NCBI GenBank assembly: GCA_046349215.1 | Contig: JAXMCV010000001.1 | Span: 496,001 to 560,000 of the forward strand | Direction: 5' to 3' | DNA length: 64,000 nucleotides | Source of the DNA: JAJXWB01 sp046349215 | GTDB taxonomy: Bacteria > Pseudomonadota > Alphaproteobacteria > Rhizobiales > Beijerinckiaceae | In this document: positions 35,256 to 46,719 of the stretch, piece by piece | Numbering within the stretch: position 1 is the first letter of the stretch | Layout: every line of letters begins with the position of its first letter | The notes under the pieces: model-generated | The model's database searches: none | Told to the model about the DNA's origin: nothing | What the model saw: the letters and a program-made list of their open reading frames with translations, nothing else | Program-made: the position numbers and the translations under genes

Positions 35256-36689
35256 TCAGAAGAACGACTTCGCGGCATTGGCGGCGGCGGCCACCAGCGG
35301 CGCGGGATAGACCCAGTAGAAGAACACCAGCGCCGTCGACACGCCGGCGACGAGGCGGACCATGAACGGCGTCCTGTCGAAGGCCGGGGCCGCGTCGTCG
35401 AAATACATGACCTTGACGATGCGCAGATAGTAGAAGGCCGCCACCGTCGAGAGCAGCACGCCGATGACGGCCAGAGGCGTCAGGCCAGCCTGCACGGCGG
35501 CCAGGAACGCGTAGTATTTCGCGAAGAAGCCCGCCAGCGGCGGAATGCCAGCCAGCGAGAACATCAGCATCGACAGGAAGAAGGCCATCCAGCCGTCGGT
35601 GCGCGACAGGCCGGCGAGATCGGAAATGTTCTCGACGTTGCGGCCCTGCACGCGCATGGCGAGGATCGCCGCGAACACGCCGAGCGTGGTGACGAGATAG
35701 ATGGCGAGATAGATCGCCACGCCGCGCACGCCGGCCTCGTTGGCGGCGGCAAGGCCCACAAGCGCAAAGCCCATGTGGCCGATCGACGAATAGGCCATCA
35801 GGCGCTTGATGTTGGTCTGGCCGATCGCTGCGAAAGAGCCGAGCGCCATCGAGGCGACCGAGATGAACATCACGATCTGGCGCCACTCATGGACGATGTT
35901 CGGGAAGGCGACGAGCGTTACGCGCATGGTGATGGCTACGGCGGCCATCTTCGGCGCTGACGCGAAGAAGGCGGTCACCGGCGTCGGCGCGCCTTCATAG
36001 ACGTCGGGCGTCCACATGTGGAACGGCACGGTCGACATCTTGAAGGCGAGGCCGGCCATGAGGAAGACGAGGCCGAAGACCACGCCGATCTGCGGGCCGC
36101 TCGACAGCGCGGACGCGATCTCGGCAAGTTGCACCGTGCCGGCGTAACCATAGATCAGCGAGGCGCCGTAGAGCAGCATGCCCGAGGACAGCGCGCCGAG
36201 GACGAAATACTTCAGACCGGCTTCGGAAGCCTTCAGATTGTCGCGATGGAAGGCTGCGACCACATAGAGCGCCAGCGACATCAGTTCGAGGCCGAGGTAG
36301 AGCGAGATCAGCGAATTGGCCGACGTCAGGATCAGCATGCCGAGCGTCGACAGCAGGACGAGGACCGGGAATTCGAACTGGTCGATGCTTTCGCGGCGCA
36401 GATAGTCGCGCGACAGCACGAGCGACACGGTCGACCCGATCAGCACCAGCACCTTCATGTAGCGGGCGAATGGATCGTCGATGAAGGCTTCGTTGAAAAC
36501 GCCCGCCGTCGACTTGGCGCCGATGAAGATGACGACGAGTGCAAGCACCAGCACGCCGATGGCGAGTTCGGCGACGAGGCCCGCCGACTTTTCGCCGCGG
36601 ATCGCGCCGACGAGCAGCAGGACGAGCGCGCCGACCGCGAGCACCGTTTCCGGCAGGGCATGGGCGATGGAAAGGGAGAGCGGGAGCAT
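35256..36689 (-). CDS. nuoN: NADH-quinone oxidoreductase subunit N
   Basis: NuoN is one of the three antiporter-like proton-pumping membrane subunits of complex I. The 477-residue protein has about 14 helices. The pump signatures are visible: GLELMSLALYVVAAFHR with the key Glu, LVFLMAGLAFKMSTVPFHMWTPDVYEGAPTPVTAF, and IKRLMAYSSIGHMGFAL. It is the last gene of the 14-gene operon, 10 bp after nuoM. Confidence 0.98.
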   Translation of the reverse strand: MLPLSLSIAHALPETVLAVGALVLLLVGAIRGEKSAGLVAELAIGVLVLALVVIFIGAKSTAGVFNEAFIDDPFARYMKVLVLIGSTVSLVLSRDYLRRESIDQFEFPVLVLLSTLGMLILTSANSLISLYLGLELMSLALYVVAAFHRDNLKASEAGLKYFVLGALSSGMLLYGASLIYGYAGTVQLAEIASALSSGPQIGVVFGLVFLMAGLAFKMSTVPFHMWTPDVYEGAPTPVTAFFASAPKMAAVAITMRVTLVAFPNIVHEWRQIVMFISVASMALGSFAAIGQTNIKRLMAYSSIGHMGFALVGLAAANEAGVRGVAIYLAIYLVTTLGVFAAILAMRVQGRNVENISDLAGLSRTDGWMAFFLSMLMFSLAGIPPLAGFFAKYYAFLAAVQAGLTPLAVIGVLLSTVAAFYYLRIVKVMYFDDAAPAFDRTPFMVRLVAGVSTALVFFYWVYPAPLVAAAANAAKSFF

Positions 36690-36699
36690 CGTTCTGCCT

Positions 36700-38211
36700 T
36701 CAGTGCGCGGCGAGCGCAGCGGACTTCACCGCTGCGGCGACGGATTGCGTTGACTTGACGAGTTCGGCGACCGAGGCCGCGCTGGCGTCGAGGATCGGGC
36801 CGGGGTGCACGCCGTAATAGATGACGAGCACGACGAGCGGCGCGAGGATCGCGATCTCGCGCGCCGACAGGTCCTGCAGGCTGGCGAGTTCGGGCTTTTC
36901 GAGCGCGCCGAAGATCACGCGGCGGTAGAGGTAGAGCGCATAGGCCGCCGAGAGGATGACGCCGGACGTCGCGAAGAACGCGACCTTCGAATTGGCGGCG
37001 AAGGTTCCCAGCAGCGTCAGGAACTCGCCGACGAAGCCCGACGTGCCCGGCAGGCCGACGTTGGCCATGGTGAAGACCATGAAGGCCACCGCATAGAGCG
37101 GCATCCGCTTGACGATGCCGCCATAGGCGGCGATCTCGCGCGTATGCGTGCGGTCGTAGACGACGCCGACGCAGAGGAAGAGCGCGCCGGCGACGAGGCC
37201 GTGGCTGACCATCTGGTAGACGGCGCCCTGCACGCCCTGCTGGTTCATCGCAAACAGGCCCATCGTGACGAAGCCCATGTGCGCGACCGACGAATAGGCG
37301 ATCAGCTTCTTGATGTCCTCCTGCACCAGCGCGACCAGCGAGGTGTAGACGATGGCGATCACCGACATGGCGAAGACCAGCGGCGCGAAATAATGCGACG
37401 CGTCGGGGAACATCGGCAGCGAGAAGCGGATGAGGCCGTAACCGCCCATCTTCAGCAGGATGCCGGCCAGAATGACCGAACCCGCCGTCGGCGCCTCGAC
37501 GTGCGCGTCGGGCAACCAGGTATGGACCGGCCACATCGGCATCTTCACCGCGAAGGAGGCGAAGAAGGCGAGCCATAGCAGCTTCTGCGCATCGACCGGG
37601 AACTTCGTCTTGAGAAGCACGGTGATGTCGGTCGTGCCGGCGTGATTGGCCATCCACATGATGGCGATCAGCATCAGCAGCGATCCGATCAGCGTGTAGA
37701 GGAAGAACTTGAAGGCCGCATAGATGCGCCGCTTGCCGCCCCACACGCCGATGATGAGGAACATCGGGATGAGGCCGCCTTCGAAGAACAGGTAGAACAG
37801 CACGAGGTCCAGCGCGCAGAAGACGCCGATCATCAGCGTTTCCAGCACGAGGAAGGCGATCATGTATTCCTTGACGCGGGTCTGCACCGATTCCCACGAC
37901 GCCAGGATGCAGAACGGCATCAGGAAGGCCGTCAGCACGACGAACGGGAAGGACATGCCGTCCACGCCGAGCTTGTAGACCATGCCGCCGCCCGCCCAGG
38001 GCAGGCTCTCGACCATCTGGAAGCCAGCGACATTGTTGTCGAAGCGCGACCAGGCGACCAGCGAAAGAAGGAACACCGCGACCGTCGTCCAGAGCGCGAC
38101 GTGACGGATCGAACGCAGCGTGTTCGCGTCGTCGCCGCGATGGAACATCAGGATGACGACGCCGACGAGCGGCAGGAACGTCAGGGCGGAGAGGATGCCG
38201 AAGCCGTTCAT
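36700..38211 (-). CDS. nuoM: NADH-quinone oxidoreductase subunit M
   Basis: NuoM is the central antiporter-like proton channel subunit of complex I. The 503-residue protein carries FEGGLIPMFLIIGVWG (conserved Glu), FASFAVKMPMWPVHTWLPDAHVEAPTAGSVILAG (broken helix, Lys) and IKKLIAYSSVAHMGFVT. It starts immediately before the nuoL stop region (38211 versus 38213) and precedes nuoN by 10 bp. Confidence 0.98.
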   Translation of the reverse strand: MNGFGILSALTFLPLVGVVILMFHRGDDANTLRSIRHVALWTTVAVFLLSLVAWSRFDNNVAGFQMVESLPWAGGGMVYKLGVDGMSFPFVVLTAFLMPFCILASWESVQTRVKEYMIAFLVLETLMIGVFCALDLVLFYLFFEGGLIPMFLIIGVWGGKRRIYAAFKFFLYTLIGSLLMLIAIMWMANHAGTTDITVLLKTKFPVDAQKLLWLAFFASFAVKMPMWPVHTWLPDAHVEAPTAGSVILAGILLKMGGYGLIRFSLPMFPDASHYFAPLVFAMSVIAIVYTSLVALVQEDIKKLIAYSSVAHMGFVTMGLFAMNQQGVQGAVYQMVSHGLVAGALFLCVGVVYDRTHTREIAAYGGIVKRMPLYAVAFMVFTMANVGLPGTSGFVGEFLTLLGTFAANSKVAFFATSGVILSAAYALYLYRRVIFGALEKPELASLQDLSAREIAILAPLVVLVIYYGVHPGPILDASAASVAELVKSTQSVAAAVKSAALAAH

Positions 38212-38212
38212 G

Positions 38213-40210
38213 TCAGCGCACCCCGCCGATCAGATACCAGGTGATGAAGGCGGCGACCCCGATCAGCATCGCGAAGGCGTAGTGATAGAGATAGCCGGTC
38301 TGCAGGCGCACCGCGCCCTTGGCGATGTCGACGACGCGGGCCGACACGCCATCGGGACCCAGCCCGTCGATGATGCGACCGTCGCCGCCCTTCCAGAACA
38401 GGCGGCCGAGCCAGAAGGCGGGGCGCACGAACAGGAAGTCGTAGAGTTCGTCGAAGTACCACTTGTTGAGCAGGAAGCGGTAGAGGACCGGATTGGCCTT
38501 CGCCAGCGCGTCCGCCGTGCCGGGCTTCCAGATGTAGAACCACAGCGCGACGAGGAAGCCGACGATCATCATCACGGTCGGCAGGTAGCCGACGACATGC
38601 GGGATCTCGTGCATGGCGTGCATGATGTGGGTCTCGCCGATCGAGCCCTTCCAGAACTCGGCGAAGTGATGGCCGAGGAAATCGCCATTGAAGACGACGC
38701 CCGCAAACAGCGCGCCGACCGCCAGCACCGCGAGCGGGATCAGCATGACGACCGGGCTCTCGTGCGGCGTGTGATCGCCGTGACCGTGGCTGTGATCGTC
38801 GTGCGCAGCCGCATGGGCGTGATCGTTGTGGCCATGCGCCTCGGCATGGACGGCGTTGGCGCCGCGCTCGCCGTAGAAGGTGAGGAAGACGAGGCGCCAC
38901 GAATAGAACGAGGTCAGGCCCGCCGCCAGCAGCGTCATCAGGAAGCCGTAGGTGGCCGCCGTCGAATGCGCGCCCGCCGCGAAGGCCGCCTCGATGATCG
39001 CGTCCTTCGAATAATAGCCCGCGGTGAACGGGAAGCCGGTCAGCGCCAGCGTGCCGATCGTCATCATCCAGAAGGTGAACGGGATCTCCTTGCGCAGGCC
39101 GCCCATGTTGCGCATGTCCTGCTCGTGGTGCATCGCGTGGATGACCGAGCCCGCGCCGAGGAACAGCAGCGCCTTGAAGAAGGCGTGCGTGAACAGGTGG
39201 AAGATGCCGATGGCGTAGCCGCCGACGCCGAGCGCCACGAACATGTAGCCCAGCTGTGAGCAGGTCGAATAGGCGATCACGCGCTTGATGTCGTTCTGCA
39301 CGAGGCCGACGGTCGCCGCGAAGATTGCGGTTGTCGCGCCGATCGTCACGACGAAGGCCTGCGCCGTATGCGACAATTCGAACAGCGGATTGAGGCGGGC
39401 CACCATGAACACGCCGGCGGTGACCATGGTCGCGGCATGGATGAGCGCCGAGACGGGCGTCGGGCCTTCCATCGCGTCGGGCAGCCAGGTGTGCAGCAGG
39501 AATTGCGCCGACTTGCCCATCGCGCCCATGAACAGGAGCAGGCAGACGATGGTCCAGGTGTCCCAGGTGTAGCCGAAAATGTGGATGGTCTTGGCGACGC
39601 CGGGCGCGGCCGCGAAGATCGCGTCGAAGGCGACCGAACCCGTCAGCATGAAGACGAGGAAGATGCCGAGCGCGAAACCGAAGTCGCCGACGCGGTTGAC
39701 CACGAAGGCCTTGATGGCGGCGGCGCAGGCCGACGGCTTTTCGTACCAGAAGCCGATCAGCAGGTAGGAGGCGAGACCGACGCCTTCCCAGCCGAAGAAC
39801 ATCTGCACGAGATTGTCGGCCGTCACCAGCATGAGCATGGCGAAGGTGAAGAGCGAGAGGTAGCCGAAGAAGCGCGGGCGGCTCGGGTCTTCGTGCATGT
39901 AGCCGATCGAGTAGAGATGCACGAGGCTGGAGACGGTCGTCACGACGACGAGCATGACCGCCGTCAGCGAGTCGACGCGCAGCGCCCAGTCGATCTTCAG
40001 ATTGCCCGAGGTCAGCCAGTTGGCGACCACGGGCGCGCTGGCGTGGCCGTGGCCCAGCGCGACATTGGCGAAGACGACCCAGGACAGGATCGCCGAGACG
40101 AACAGAAGGCCCGTCGTGACGATTTCGGTCGGGCGCGGTCCGATGCGGTTTCCGACGAAACCGGCGATCAGGAAGCCCAGAAGGGGGAGGAAGACGATCG
40201 CGTTGTACAT
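38213..40210 (-). CDS. nuoL: NADH-quinone oxidoreductase subunit L
   Basis: NuoL is the distal proton-pumping subunit of complex I, with the long amphipathic lateral helix at its C-terminus. The 665-residue length and motifs MLVTADNLVQMFFGWEGVGLASYLLIGFWYEKPSA in part, KSAQFLLHTWLPDAMEGPTPVSALIHAATMV in part, and IKRVIAYSTCSQLGYMF confirm it. A His-rich loop at ~465-490 (HAEAHGHNDHAHAAAHDDHS) is unusual in composition but is common in alphaproteobacterial NuoL. Confidence 0.98.
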   Translation of the reverse strand: MYNAIVFLPLLGFLIAGFVGNRIGPRPTEIVTTGLLFVSAILSWVVFANVALGHGHASAPVVANWLTSGNLKIDWALRVDSLTAVMLVVVTTVSSLVHLYSIGYMHEDPSRPRFFGYLSLFTFAMLMLVTADNLVQMFFGWEGVGLASYLLIGFWYEKPSACAAAIKAFVVNRVGDFGFALGIFLVFMLTGSVAFDAIFAAAPGVAKTIHIFGYTWDTWTIVCLLLFMGAMGKSAQFLLHTWLPDAMEGPTPVSALIHAATMVTAGVFMVARLNPLFELSHTAQAFVVTIGATTAIFAATVGLVQNDIKRVIAYSTCSQLGYMFVALGVGGYAIGIFHLFTHAFFKALLFLGAGSVIHAMHHEQDMRNMGGLRKEIPFTFWMMTIGTLALTGFPFTAGYYSKDAIIEAAFAAGAHSTAATYGFLMTLLAAGLTSFYSWRLVFLTFYGERGANAVHAEAHGHNDHAHAAAHDDHSHGHGDHTPHESPVVMLIPLAVLAVGALFAGVVFNGDFLGHHFAEFWKGSIGETHIMHAMHEIPHVVGYLPTVMMIVGFLVALWFYIWKPGTADALAKANPVLYRFLLNKWYFDELYDFLFVRPAFWLGRLFWKGGDGRIIDGLGPDGVSARVVDIAKGAVRLQTGYLYHYAFAMLIGVAAFITWYLIGGVR

Positions 40211-40211
40211 C

Positions 40212-40520
40212 TCAGCCCTTCATCGCGTTGATGTCTTCGACCGCGATCGAGCCGCGGTTGCGATAGTAGGTGACGAGGATCGCAAGGCCGATGGCCGCTT
40301 CCGCCGCCGCGACGGTGAGGATGAACAGGGCGAACACCTGCCCCGTCAGATCGCCGCGCGAAGTGGAAAAGGCCACCAGGTTGATGTTGACCGAGAGCAG
40401 GATGAGCTCGACCGACATCAGGATGACGATGATGTTCTTGCGATTGAGGATGATGCCGGCGACGCCGATCGTGAAGAGCAGCGCAGCGACGACGAGGTAA
40501 TGGGTCAGGGATACCGCCAT
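40212..40520 (-). CDS. nuoK: NADH-quinone oxidoreductase subunit K
   Basis: NuoK is a 102-residue, three-helix subunit of the membrane arm. It has the conserved glutamates in MSVELILLSVNINLV (helix 2) and AAAEAAIGLAILV (helix 3), which form part of the fourth proton pathway. It overlaps nothing and is 1 bp from nuoL and 7 bp from nuoJ. Confidence 0.98.
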   Translation of the reverse strand: MAVSLTHYLVVAALLFTIGVAGIILNRKNIIVILMSVELILLSVNINLVAFSTSRGDLTGQVFALFILTVAAAEAAIGLAILVTYYRNRGSIAVEDINAMKG

Positions 40521-40527
40521 GTCAGCC

Positions 40528-41133
40528 TCACACCCCGGCCCGGAAGGGCACTTTCTTGATTTCGACGACGCCGGCCTGGGTACGGGCCACCTGATCGGGA
40601 ATGTTCTGGCGCTTCACCACCTTGTGGCGCAGGGTCAGGACGATCGCGCCGATCATCGCGGTCAGCAGGACGAGGCCCGCGAGCTGGAAGAACAGCAGAT
40701 ATTGCGTGTAGAGCACCTGGCCCAAAGCCTGCGTGTTGCCGACGCCCGCCTTGACCGGTGCCCCGAGCGCCGCCGAGCCTTCCGGCGCGATCACCCAGGA
40801 GCCGGCGACCAGCGTCAGTTCGATCGCCACGATGGCGCCGACGATGGCGCCGATCGGCAGCACCTGCAGGAAGCCGCGCTTCATTTCGGCGAAGTCGACG
40901 TCGAGCATCATGACCACGAAGAGGAAGAGCACCGCCACCGCGCCGACATAGACGACGATCAGGATCATGCCGAGGAACTCGGCGCCGGCGAGCAGGAACA
41001 GGCCGGCGGCGTTCACGAAGGCGAGGATCAGGAAAAGGACGGAGTGAACCGGGTTCCTCGCGGCGATCACCATGAAGGCCGAGGCCAGCATGATCGCCGA
41101 GAAGAGGTAGAAGAATGCGGCGGCCGCGGTCAT
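40528..41133 (-). CDS. nuoJ: NADH-quinone oxidoreductase subunit J
   Basis: NuoJ is a 201-residue, five-helix membrane-arm subunit. Family motifs include NPVHSVLFLILAFVNAAGLF and GMILIVVYVGAVAVLFLFVVMML, the latter containing the pi-bulge region of helix 3. It lies 10 bp after nuoI on the same strand. Confidence 0.97.
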   Translation of the reverse strand: MTAAAAFFYLFSAIMLASAFMVIAARNPVHSVLFLILAFVNAAGLFLLAGAEFLGMILIVVYVGAVAVLFLFVVMMLDVDFAEMKRGFLQVLPIGAIVGAIVAIELTLVAGSWVIAPEGSAALGAPVKAGVGNTQALGQVLYTQYLLFFQLAGLVLLTAMIGAIVLTLRHKVVKRQNIPDQVARTQAGVVEIKKVPFRAGV

Positions 41134-41143
41134 GGGTCGTCCC

Positions 41144-41632
41144 TCAGCGGTAGGGCGCGTCGAGCGCGATGTTGCGCGCGAGCTCGCGCTCCCAGCGGGC
41201 GCCGTTATCCAGCAGCCGCTGCTTGTCGTATTGCAGTTCCTCGCGCGTTTCCGTCGCGAATTCCTGGTTCGGGCCTTCGACGATGGCGTCCACCGGGCAG
41301 GCTTCCTGGCAGAAGCCGCAGTAGATGCACTTCATCATGTCGATGTCGTAGCGCGTGGTGCGCCGCGTGCCGTCGTTGCGGCGGGGGCCGGCCTCGATGG
41401 TGATGGCCTGCGCCGGGCAGATCGCCTCGCACAGCTTGCACGCGATGCAGCGCTCCTCGCCATTGGGATAGCGGCGCAGCGCGTGCTCGCCGCGAAAGCG
41501 CGGCGAAATCGGGTTTCGCTCGTGCGGATAGTTCAGCGTCAGCTTCGGCTTGAAGAAGTATTTCGTGATGAGCGCGAAGCCCTTCACGAACTCGGTGAGG
41601 AACAATGCGCGGGCGGCGGCGTCGAGTTTCAT
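41144..41632 (-). CDS. nuoI: NADH-quinone oxidoreductase subunit I
   Basis: NuoI carries clusters N6a and N6b, which hand electrons to N2. The 162-residue protein has two [4Fe-4S] motifs, CIACKLCEAICP and CIYCGFCQEACP, and an amphipathic N-terminal part that lies against the membrane. Normal length for the alphaproteobacterial and mitochondrial (TYKY) family. Confidence 0.98.
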   Translation of the reverse strand: MKLDAAARALFLTEFVKGFALITKYFFKPKLTLNYPHERNPISPRFRGEHALRRYPNGEERCIACKLCEAICPAQAITIEAGPRRNDGTRRTTRYDIDMMKCIYCGFCQEACPVDAIVEGPNQEFATETREELQYDKQRLLDNGARWERELARNIALDAPYR

Positions 41633-41642
41633 GTCCCTGTCC

Positions 41643-42671
41643 TCAATGCCCAGCCAGTTTCACGACGAAGGCGACGACGACGACCGCCACCAGCGAGATC
41701 GGAAGGAAGACCTTCCAGCCGAGGCGCATGAGCTGGTCGTAGCGGTAGCGCGGCACCAGCGCCTTCACCATGGCGAAGAAGAAGAAGAAGAAGCAGACCT
41801 TGATGACGAACCAGACGACACCCGGCACCCAGTTCAGCGGGGCGATGTCGAAGGGCGGCAGCCATCCGCCGGCGAAAAGGATGGTCATCAGGGCGCACAT
41901 CGTCACGATCGCCACATATTCGGCGAGCATGAACAGCACGTACGGGGTCGCCGAATATTCGACCATGAAGCCGGCGACGAGTTCGGATTCGGCTTCGGCC
42001 AGATCGAAGGGCGGGCGGTTCGTCTCGGCCAGCGCCGAAATGAAGAAGATGATGAACATCGGGAACAGGCGCAGCCAGTACCAGCCGAGGAACCCGAACT
42101 TCGTGTCCTGCGCCTGCACGATCTCCGTCAGGTTGAGCGAACCGGCGCAGAGCAGAACGGTGACGATGACGAAGCCGATCGAGACTTCGTAGGACACCAT
42201 CTGCGCGGCCGAACGCAGGGCCGACAGGAAGGGATATTTCGAGTTCGACGCCCAGCCGGCCATGATGATGCCGTAGACGCCGAGCGAGGAAATCGCGAAG
42301 ACGTAGAGGATGCCGACGTTGATGTTGGCGACAGCCCAGCCGGCGTTGACCGGGATCACCGCCCAGGCGGCGATGGCGAGCGTTCCCGTGACGAGCGGCG
42401 CCAGCAGGAACACGCCCTTGTTGGCGCCGTCCGGGATGATCGGCTCTTTCAGCGCGAACTTGGTGAAGTCGGCGAAGCTCTGCAGCAGGCCCCAGGGGCC
42501 GACGACGTTGGGTCCGCGCCGCAGCATCACCGCCGCCCAGATCTTGCGATCGGCGTAGAGGATGTAGGCGACGAACATCAGGAGGACGACAAGCAGCAGC
42601 AGGCTCTTCAGCACCATCGTCAGGACGGGCCAGGCTGCGAAGAACTGCGCGAGGAAATCGATCACCTTCAT
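41643..42671 (-). CDS. nuoH: NADH-quinone oxidoreductase subunit H
   Basis: NuoH joins the peripheral and membrane arms and forms the quinone entry site. The 342-residue protein has about eight helices and conserved segments YADRKIWAAVMLRRGPNVVGPWG, AFLL-type APLVTG, and the acidic cytoplasmic loop ETNRPPFDLAEAESELVAGF. It lies 7 bp after nuoG. Confidence 0.98.
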   Translation of the reverse strand: MKVIDFLAQFFAAWPVLTMVLKSLLLLVVLLMFVAYILYADRKIWAAVMLRRGPNVVGPWGLLQSFADFTKFALKEPIIPDGANKGVFLLAPLVTGTLAIAAWAVIPVNAGWAVANINVGILYVFAISSLGVYGIIMAGWASNSKYPFLSALRSAAQMVSYEVSIGFVIVTVLLCAGSLNLTEIVQAQDTKFGFLGWYWLRLFPMFIIFFISALAETNRPPFDLAEAESELVAGFMVEYSATPYVLFMLAEYVAIVTMCALMTILFAGGWLPPFDIAPLNWVPGVVWFVIKVCFFFFFFAMVKALVPRYRYDQLMRLGWKVFLPISLVAVVVVAFVVKLAGH

Positions 42672-42678
42672 TTCCTCC

Positions 42679-44739
42679 CTATTCCGCGGCCTGGGCGTAG
42701 CCGCCCGCGGCGACCGCCGAACATTCCGCCATGACGGCGGAAGCGCGCGCGATCGGGTTCGTCAGGTAGAAATCCTCGACCGCACGGCCGAACGGCGCCT
42801 TGTCGAGCGCGCCGGCGAGCGAGGCCAGATCCTTCAGCGCCGCGGCGTCGACGGGCGCGACCGCGTCCACGTCGGCGAAATGCGGATGCGCCGCGACGAG
42901 CGCCGCGCGAAGCTGCGCCAGCGAGTCGTAGGGCAGCTTCTTGCCGAGCACGTCGGAGAGAGCGCGGAAGATCGCCCAGCCCTCGCGCGCGTCGCCCGGC
43001 GGGAAGGCGGCGCGGTCGGAGCGCTGCACGCGGCCTTCGGTGTTGACGTAGAGGCCGCTCATTTCCGTATAGGCGGCGCTCGGCAGGATGACGTCGGCGC
43101 GATGCGCGCCGCGGTCGCCGTGCGTGCCGATGTAGATGACGAAGGCGCCCGGCGTCACGTCGATCTCGTCGGCGCCGAGGTTGAACAGCAGGTCGGCGCC
43201 GCCGTTGGTCATGGCGGTGGCGCAATGCGCGCCCTCGCCCGGCGTGAAGCCGATGTCGAGGCCGCCGGCCCGCGCCGCCGCCGTGTGCAACACGTTGAAG
43301 CCGTTCCAGCCGTCCTTGACGGCGCCGATGTCGAGGGCTGCCTTCGCCGCAGCCGCGAGGATCGCAGCGCCATCGGGACGCGTCAGCGCCGCCTGGCCGA
43401 CGATGATCATCGGCTTTGCAATGTCCTTCGGCGCCTTGGAAACGAATTCGGCGATCGAATCCGGACCCGCGCCGAAATATGTGTAGTCGTAGGTGAGATC
43501 GGCGCGCTCGCCGATCAGGCCGATCATGAAATTGCCGGCGCGCCAGCGCTTGCGGATACGCGCGTTGAGAACGGGCGCTTCCTTGCGCGGATTGGCGCCG
43601 ATGATGAGGAGCGCGTCGGCTTCCTCGATGCCGGGAATGGTCGTGTTGAACAGGTACGACGCGCGGCCGAATTTCGGATGCAGCTTGGTCCCGTCCTGGC
43701 GGCAGTCGAGATTCTTCGAACCCAGAGCCTCGACGAGTTGTTTCAGCGCGAACATCTCTTCCACGCAGACGAGATCGCCGGCGATGGCGCCAATCTTTTC
43801 GGGCGAGACGTTCGCAGCCTTCGCCTTGATGGCGGCGAAAGCCTCGTTCCATGAAGCCGGGCGCAGGCGGCCGTTCTCGCGGATGAAGGGCCGGTCGAGA
43901 CGCTGGCGCTTCAGGCCGTCGACGACCTGGCGCGTCTTGTCGGAAATCCATTCCTCGTTCACGAGGTCGTTGATGCGCGGCAGGATGCGCATGACCTCGC
44001 GGCCGCGCGTGTCGATGCGGATGGCCGAGCCGACCGCGTCCATCACGTCGACGCCCGGCGTCTTGTTCAGTTCCCACGGGCGCGCGCGGAAATTCTGCGG
44101 CTTCGGCAGCAGAGCGCCGACCGGGCAAATGTCGGCGATATTGCCTGACAGTTCCGACTTCATCGCGGTCTGCAGGTAGGTCGTGATCTCCATGTCCTCG
44201 CCGCGGCCAATGGCGCCCATGTCGGACGTGCCGGCGATCTCCGCGGTGAAGCGGACGCAGCGCGTGCAATGGATGCAGCGGTTCATCGAGGTCTTGACCA
44301 GCGGGCCGATGTACTTGTCCGGCACGGCGTGCTTGTTCTCGGCGAAGCGCGAGGAATCCACGCCATAGGCCATGGCCTGGTCCTGCAGGTCGCACTCGCC
44401 GCCCTGGTCGCAGATCGGGCAATCCAGCGGATGGTTGATGAGGATGAACTCCATCACGCCTTCGCGCGCCTTCTTCACCATCGGCGAATTGGTCAGCACG
44501 ACCGGCGGCTCGCCGTTCGGGCCGGGGCGCAGGTCGCGCACGCTCATGGCGCAGGAAGCGGTCGGCTTCGGCGGACCGCCCTTCACTTCCACGAGGCACA
44601 TGCGGCAATTGCCGGCGATCGACAGGCGCTCGTGATAGCAGAAGCGCGGAATCTCCTTGCCCGCCTCTTCGCACGCCTGGAGCAGCGTGTATTCGGCGGG
44701 GACGTCAATCTCGATTCCGTCGACGATGAGTTTCGTCAT
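42679..44739 (-). CDS. nuoG: NADH-quinone oxidoreductase subunit G
   Basis: NuoG is the largest peripheral-arm subunit and carries a [2Fe-2S] and two or more [4Fe-4S] clusters. In the 686-residue protein the N-terminal ferredoxin domain shows CHERLSIAGNCRMCLVEV. The next motifs are CPICDQGGECDLQDQA and RCIHCTRCVRF, and NIADICPVGALL. A molybdopterin-oxidoreductase-like domain without cofactor follows from ~220. It is 18 bp after nuoF. Confidence 0.98.
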   Translation of the reverse strand: MTKLIVDGIEIDVPAEYTLLQACEEAGKEIPRFCYHERLSIAGNCRMCLVEVKGGPPKPTASCAMSVRDLRPGPNGEPPVVLTNSPMVKKAREGVMEFILINHPLDCPICDQGGECDLQDQAMAYGVDSSRFAENKHAVPDKYIGPLVKTSMNRCIHCTRCVRFTAEIAGTSDMGAIGRGEDMEITTYLQTAMKSELSGNIADICPVGALLPKPQNFRARPWELNKTPGVDVMDAVGSAIRIDTRGREVMRILPRINDLVNEEWISDKTRQVVDGLKRQRLDRPFIRENGRLRPASWNEAFAAIKAKAANVSPEKIGAIAGDLVCVEEMFALKQLVEALGSKNLDCRQDGTKLHPKFGRASYLFNTTIPGIEEADALLIIGANPRKEAPVLNARIRKRWRAGNFMIGLIGERADLTYDYTYFGAGPDSIAEFVSKAPKDIAKPMIIVGQAALTRPDGAAILAAAAKAALDIGAVKDGWNGFNVLHTAAARAGGLDIGFTPGEGAHCATAMTNGGADLLFNLGADEIDVTPGAFVIYIGTHGDRGAHRADVILPSAAYTEMSGLYVNTEGRVQRSDRAAFPPGDAREGWAIFRALSDVLGKKLPYDSLAQLRAALVAAHPHFADVDAVAPVDAAALKDLASLAGALDKAPFGRAVEDFYLTNPIARASAVMAECSAVAAGGYAQAAE

Positions 44740-44757
44740 GTTCCCGTTCCCGTCGCC

Positions 44758-46070
<1,313 letters not shown>

Positions 46071-46074
<4 letters not shown>

Positions 46075-46718
46075 TTCTTCCCTGCGACAGATTGCGGGCC
46101 TGACACGCCGTCCTCGCCATACAGCGATGTCAGCGTCGATATCTTTCCGCCTGCGGGCTCGGAGGAGACGCGGCCCGTCTGCGAACCGGTCCTGACGGGA
46201 CGGCCGGCGGCGAGATCGTCCAGCAGCTTGTTGAAATTCTCGGCCGTCAGATCTTCGTAGTAATCATCGTTGATCTGCACCATCGGCGCGTTGCAGCAGG
46301 CGCCGAGGCACTCGACCTCGAGCCAGGAGAACAGGCCGTCGGCCGTCACCTTGCGCTGCGGGCCGACGCGCTTCTCGCAGATGTCCTTGATGCTGTCGGA
46401 ACCGGCCAGCAGGCACGGCGTCGTGCCGCACATCTGGATGAAGTATTTTCCGACCGGCTCCAGATTGAACATCGTGTAGAAGGTCGCGACTTCCAGCACG
46501 CGGATGTAGGGCATGCCGAGCGTATCGGCGACCTTCTCGATCGCGGCGCGCGGCAGCCAGTAGTCGTTCTGCTTCTGCGCGAGCCAGAGCGCCGAAATCA
46601 CCGCCGAGGCCTGACGGCCTTCCGGATATTTGGAGATGATGCGATCGAGCTTCGCCTTCGTCTCGGGCGTCATCTCGAAGCTGGCAGGCTGGTCTGCGGC
46701 AAGGCGGCGAGCGGACAT
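46071..46718 (-). CDS. nuoE: NADH-quinone oxidoreductase subunit E
   Basis: NuoE is the 24-kDa thioredoxin-like subunit with [2Fe-2S] cluster N1a. Cysteines are visible in QMCGTTPCLLAGS and ECLGACCNAPMVQIND. At 215 residues it has a C-terminal extension after ~155 (GRPVRTGSQTGR onward, Pro/Gly/Ser rich), as in other alphaproteobacteria. One base separates it from the small membrane-protein gene upstream. Confidence 0.97.
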
Positions 46719-46719
46719 G

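Noticed and set aside
38800..38850. His-rich repeat in nuoL as a metal-binding insertion
   Set aside because: A histidine-rich loop of this kind is common in alphaproteobacterial NuoL, so it was not treated as a separate feature.
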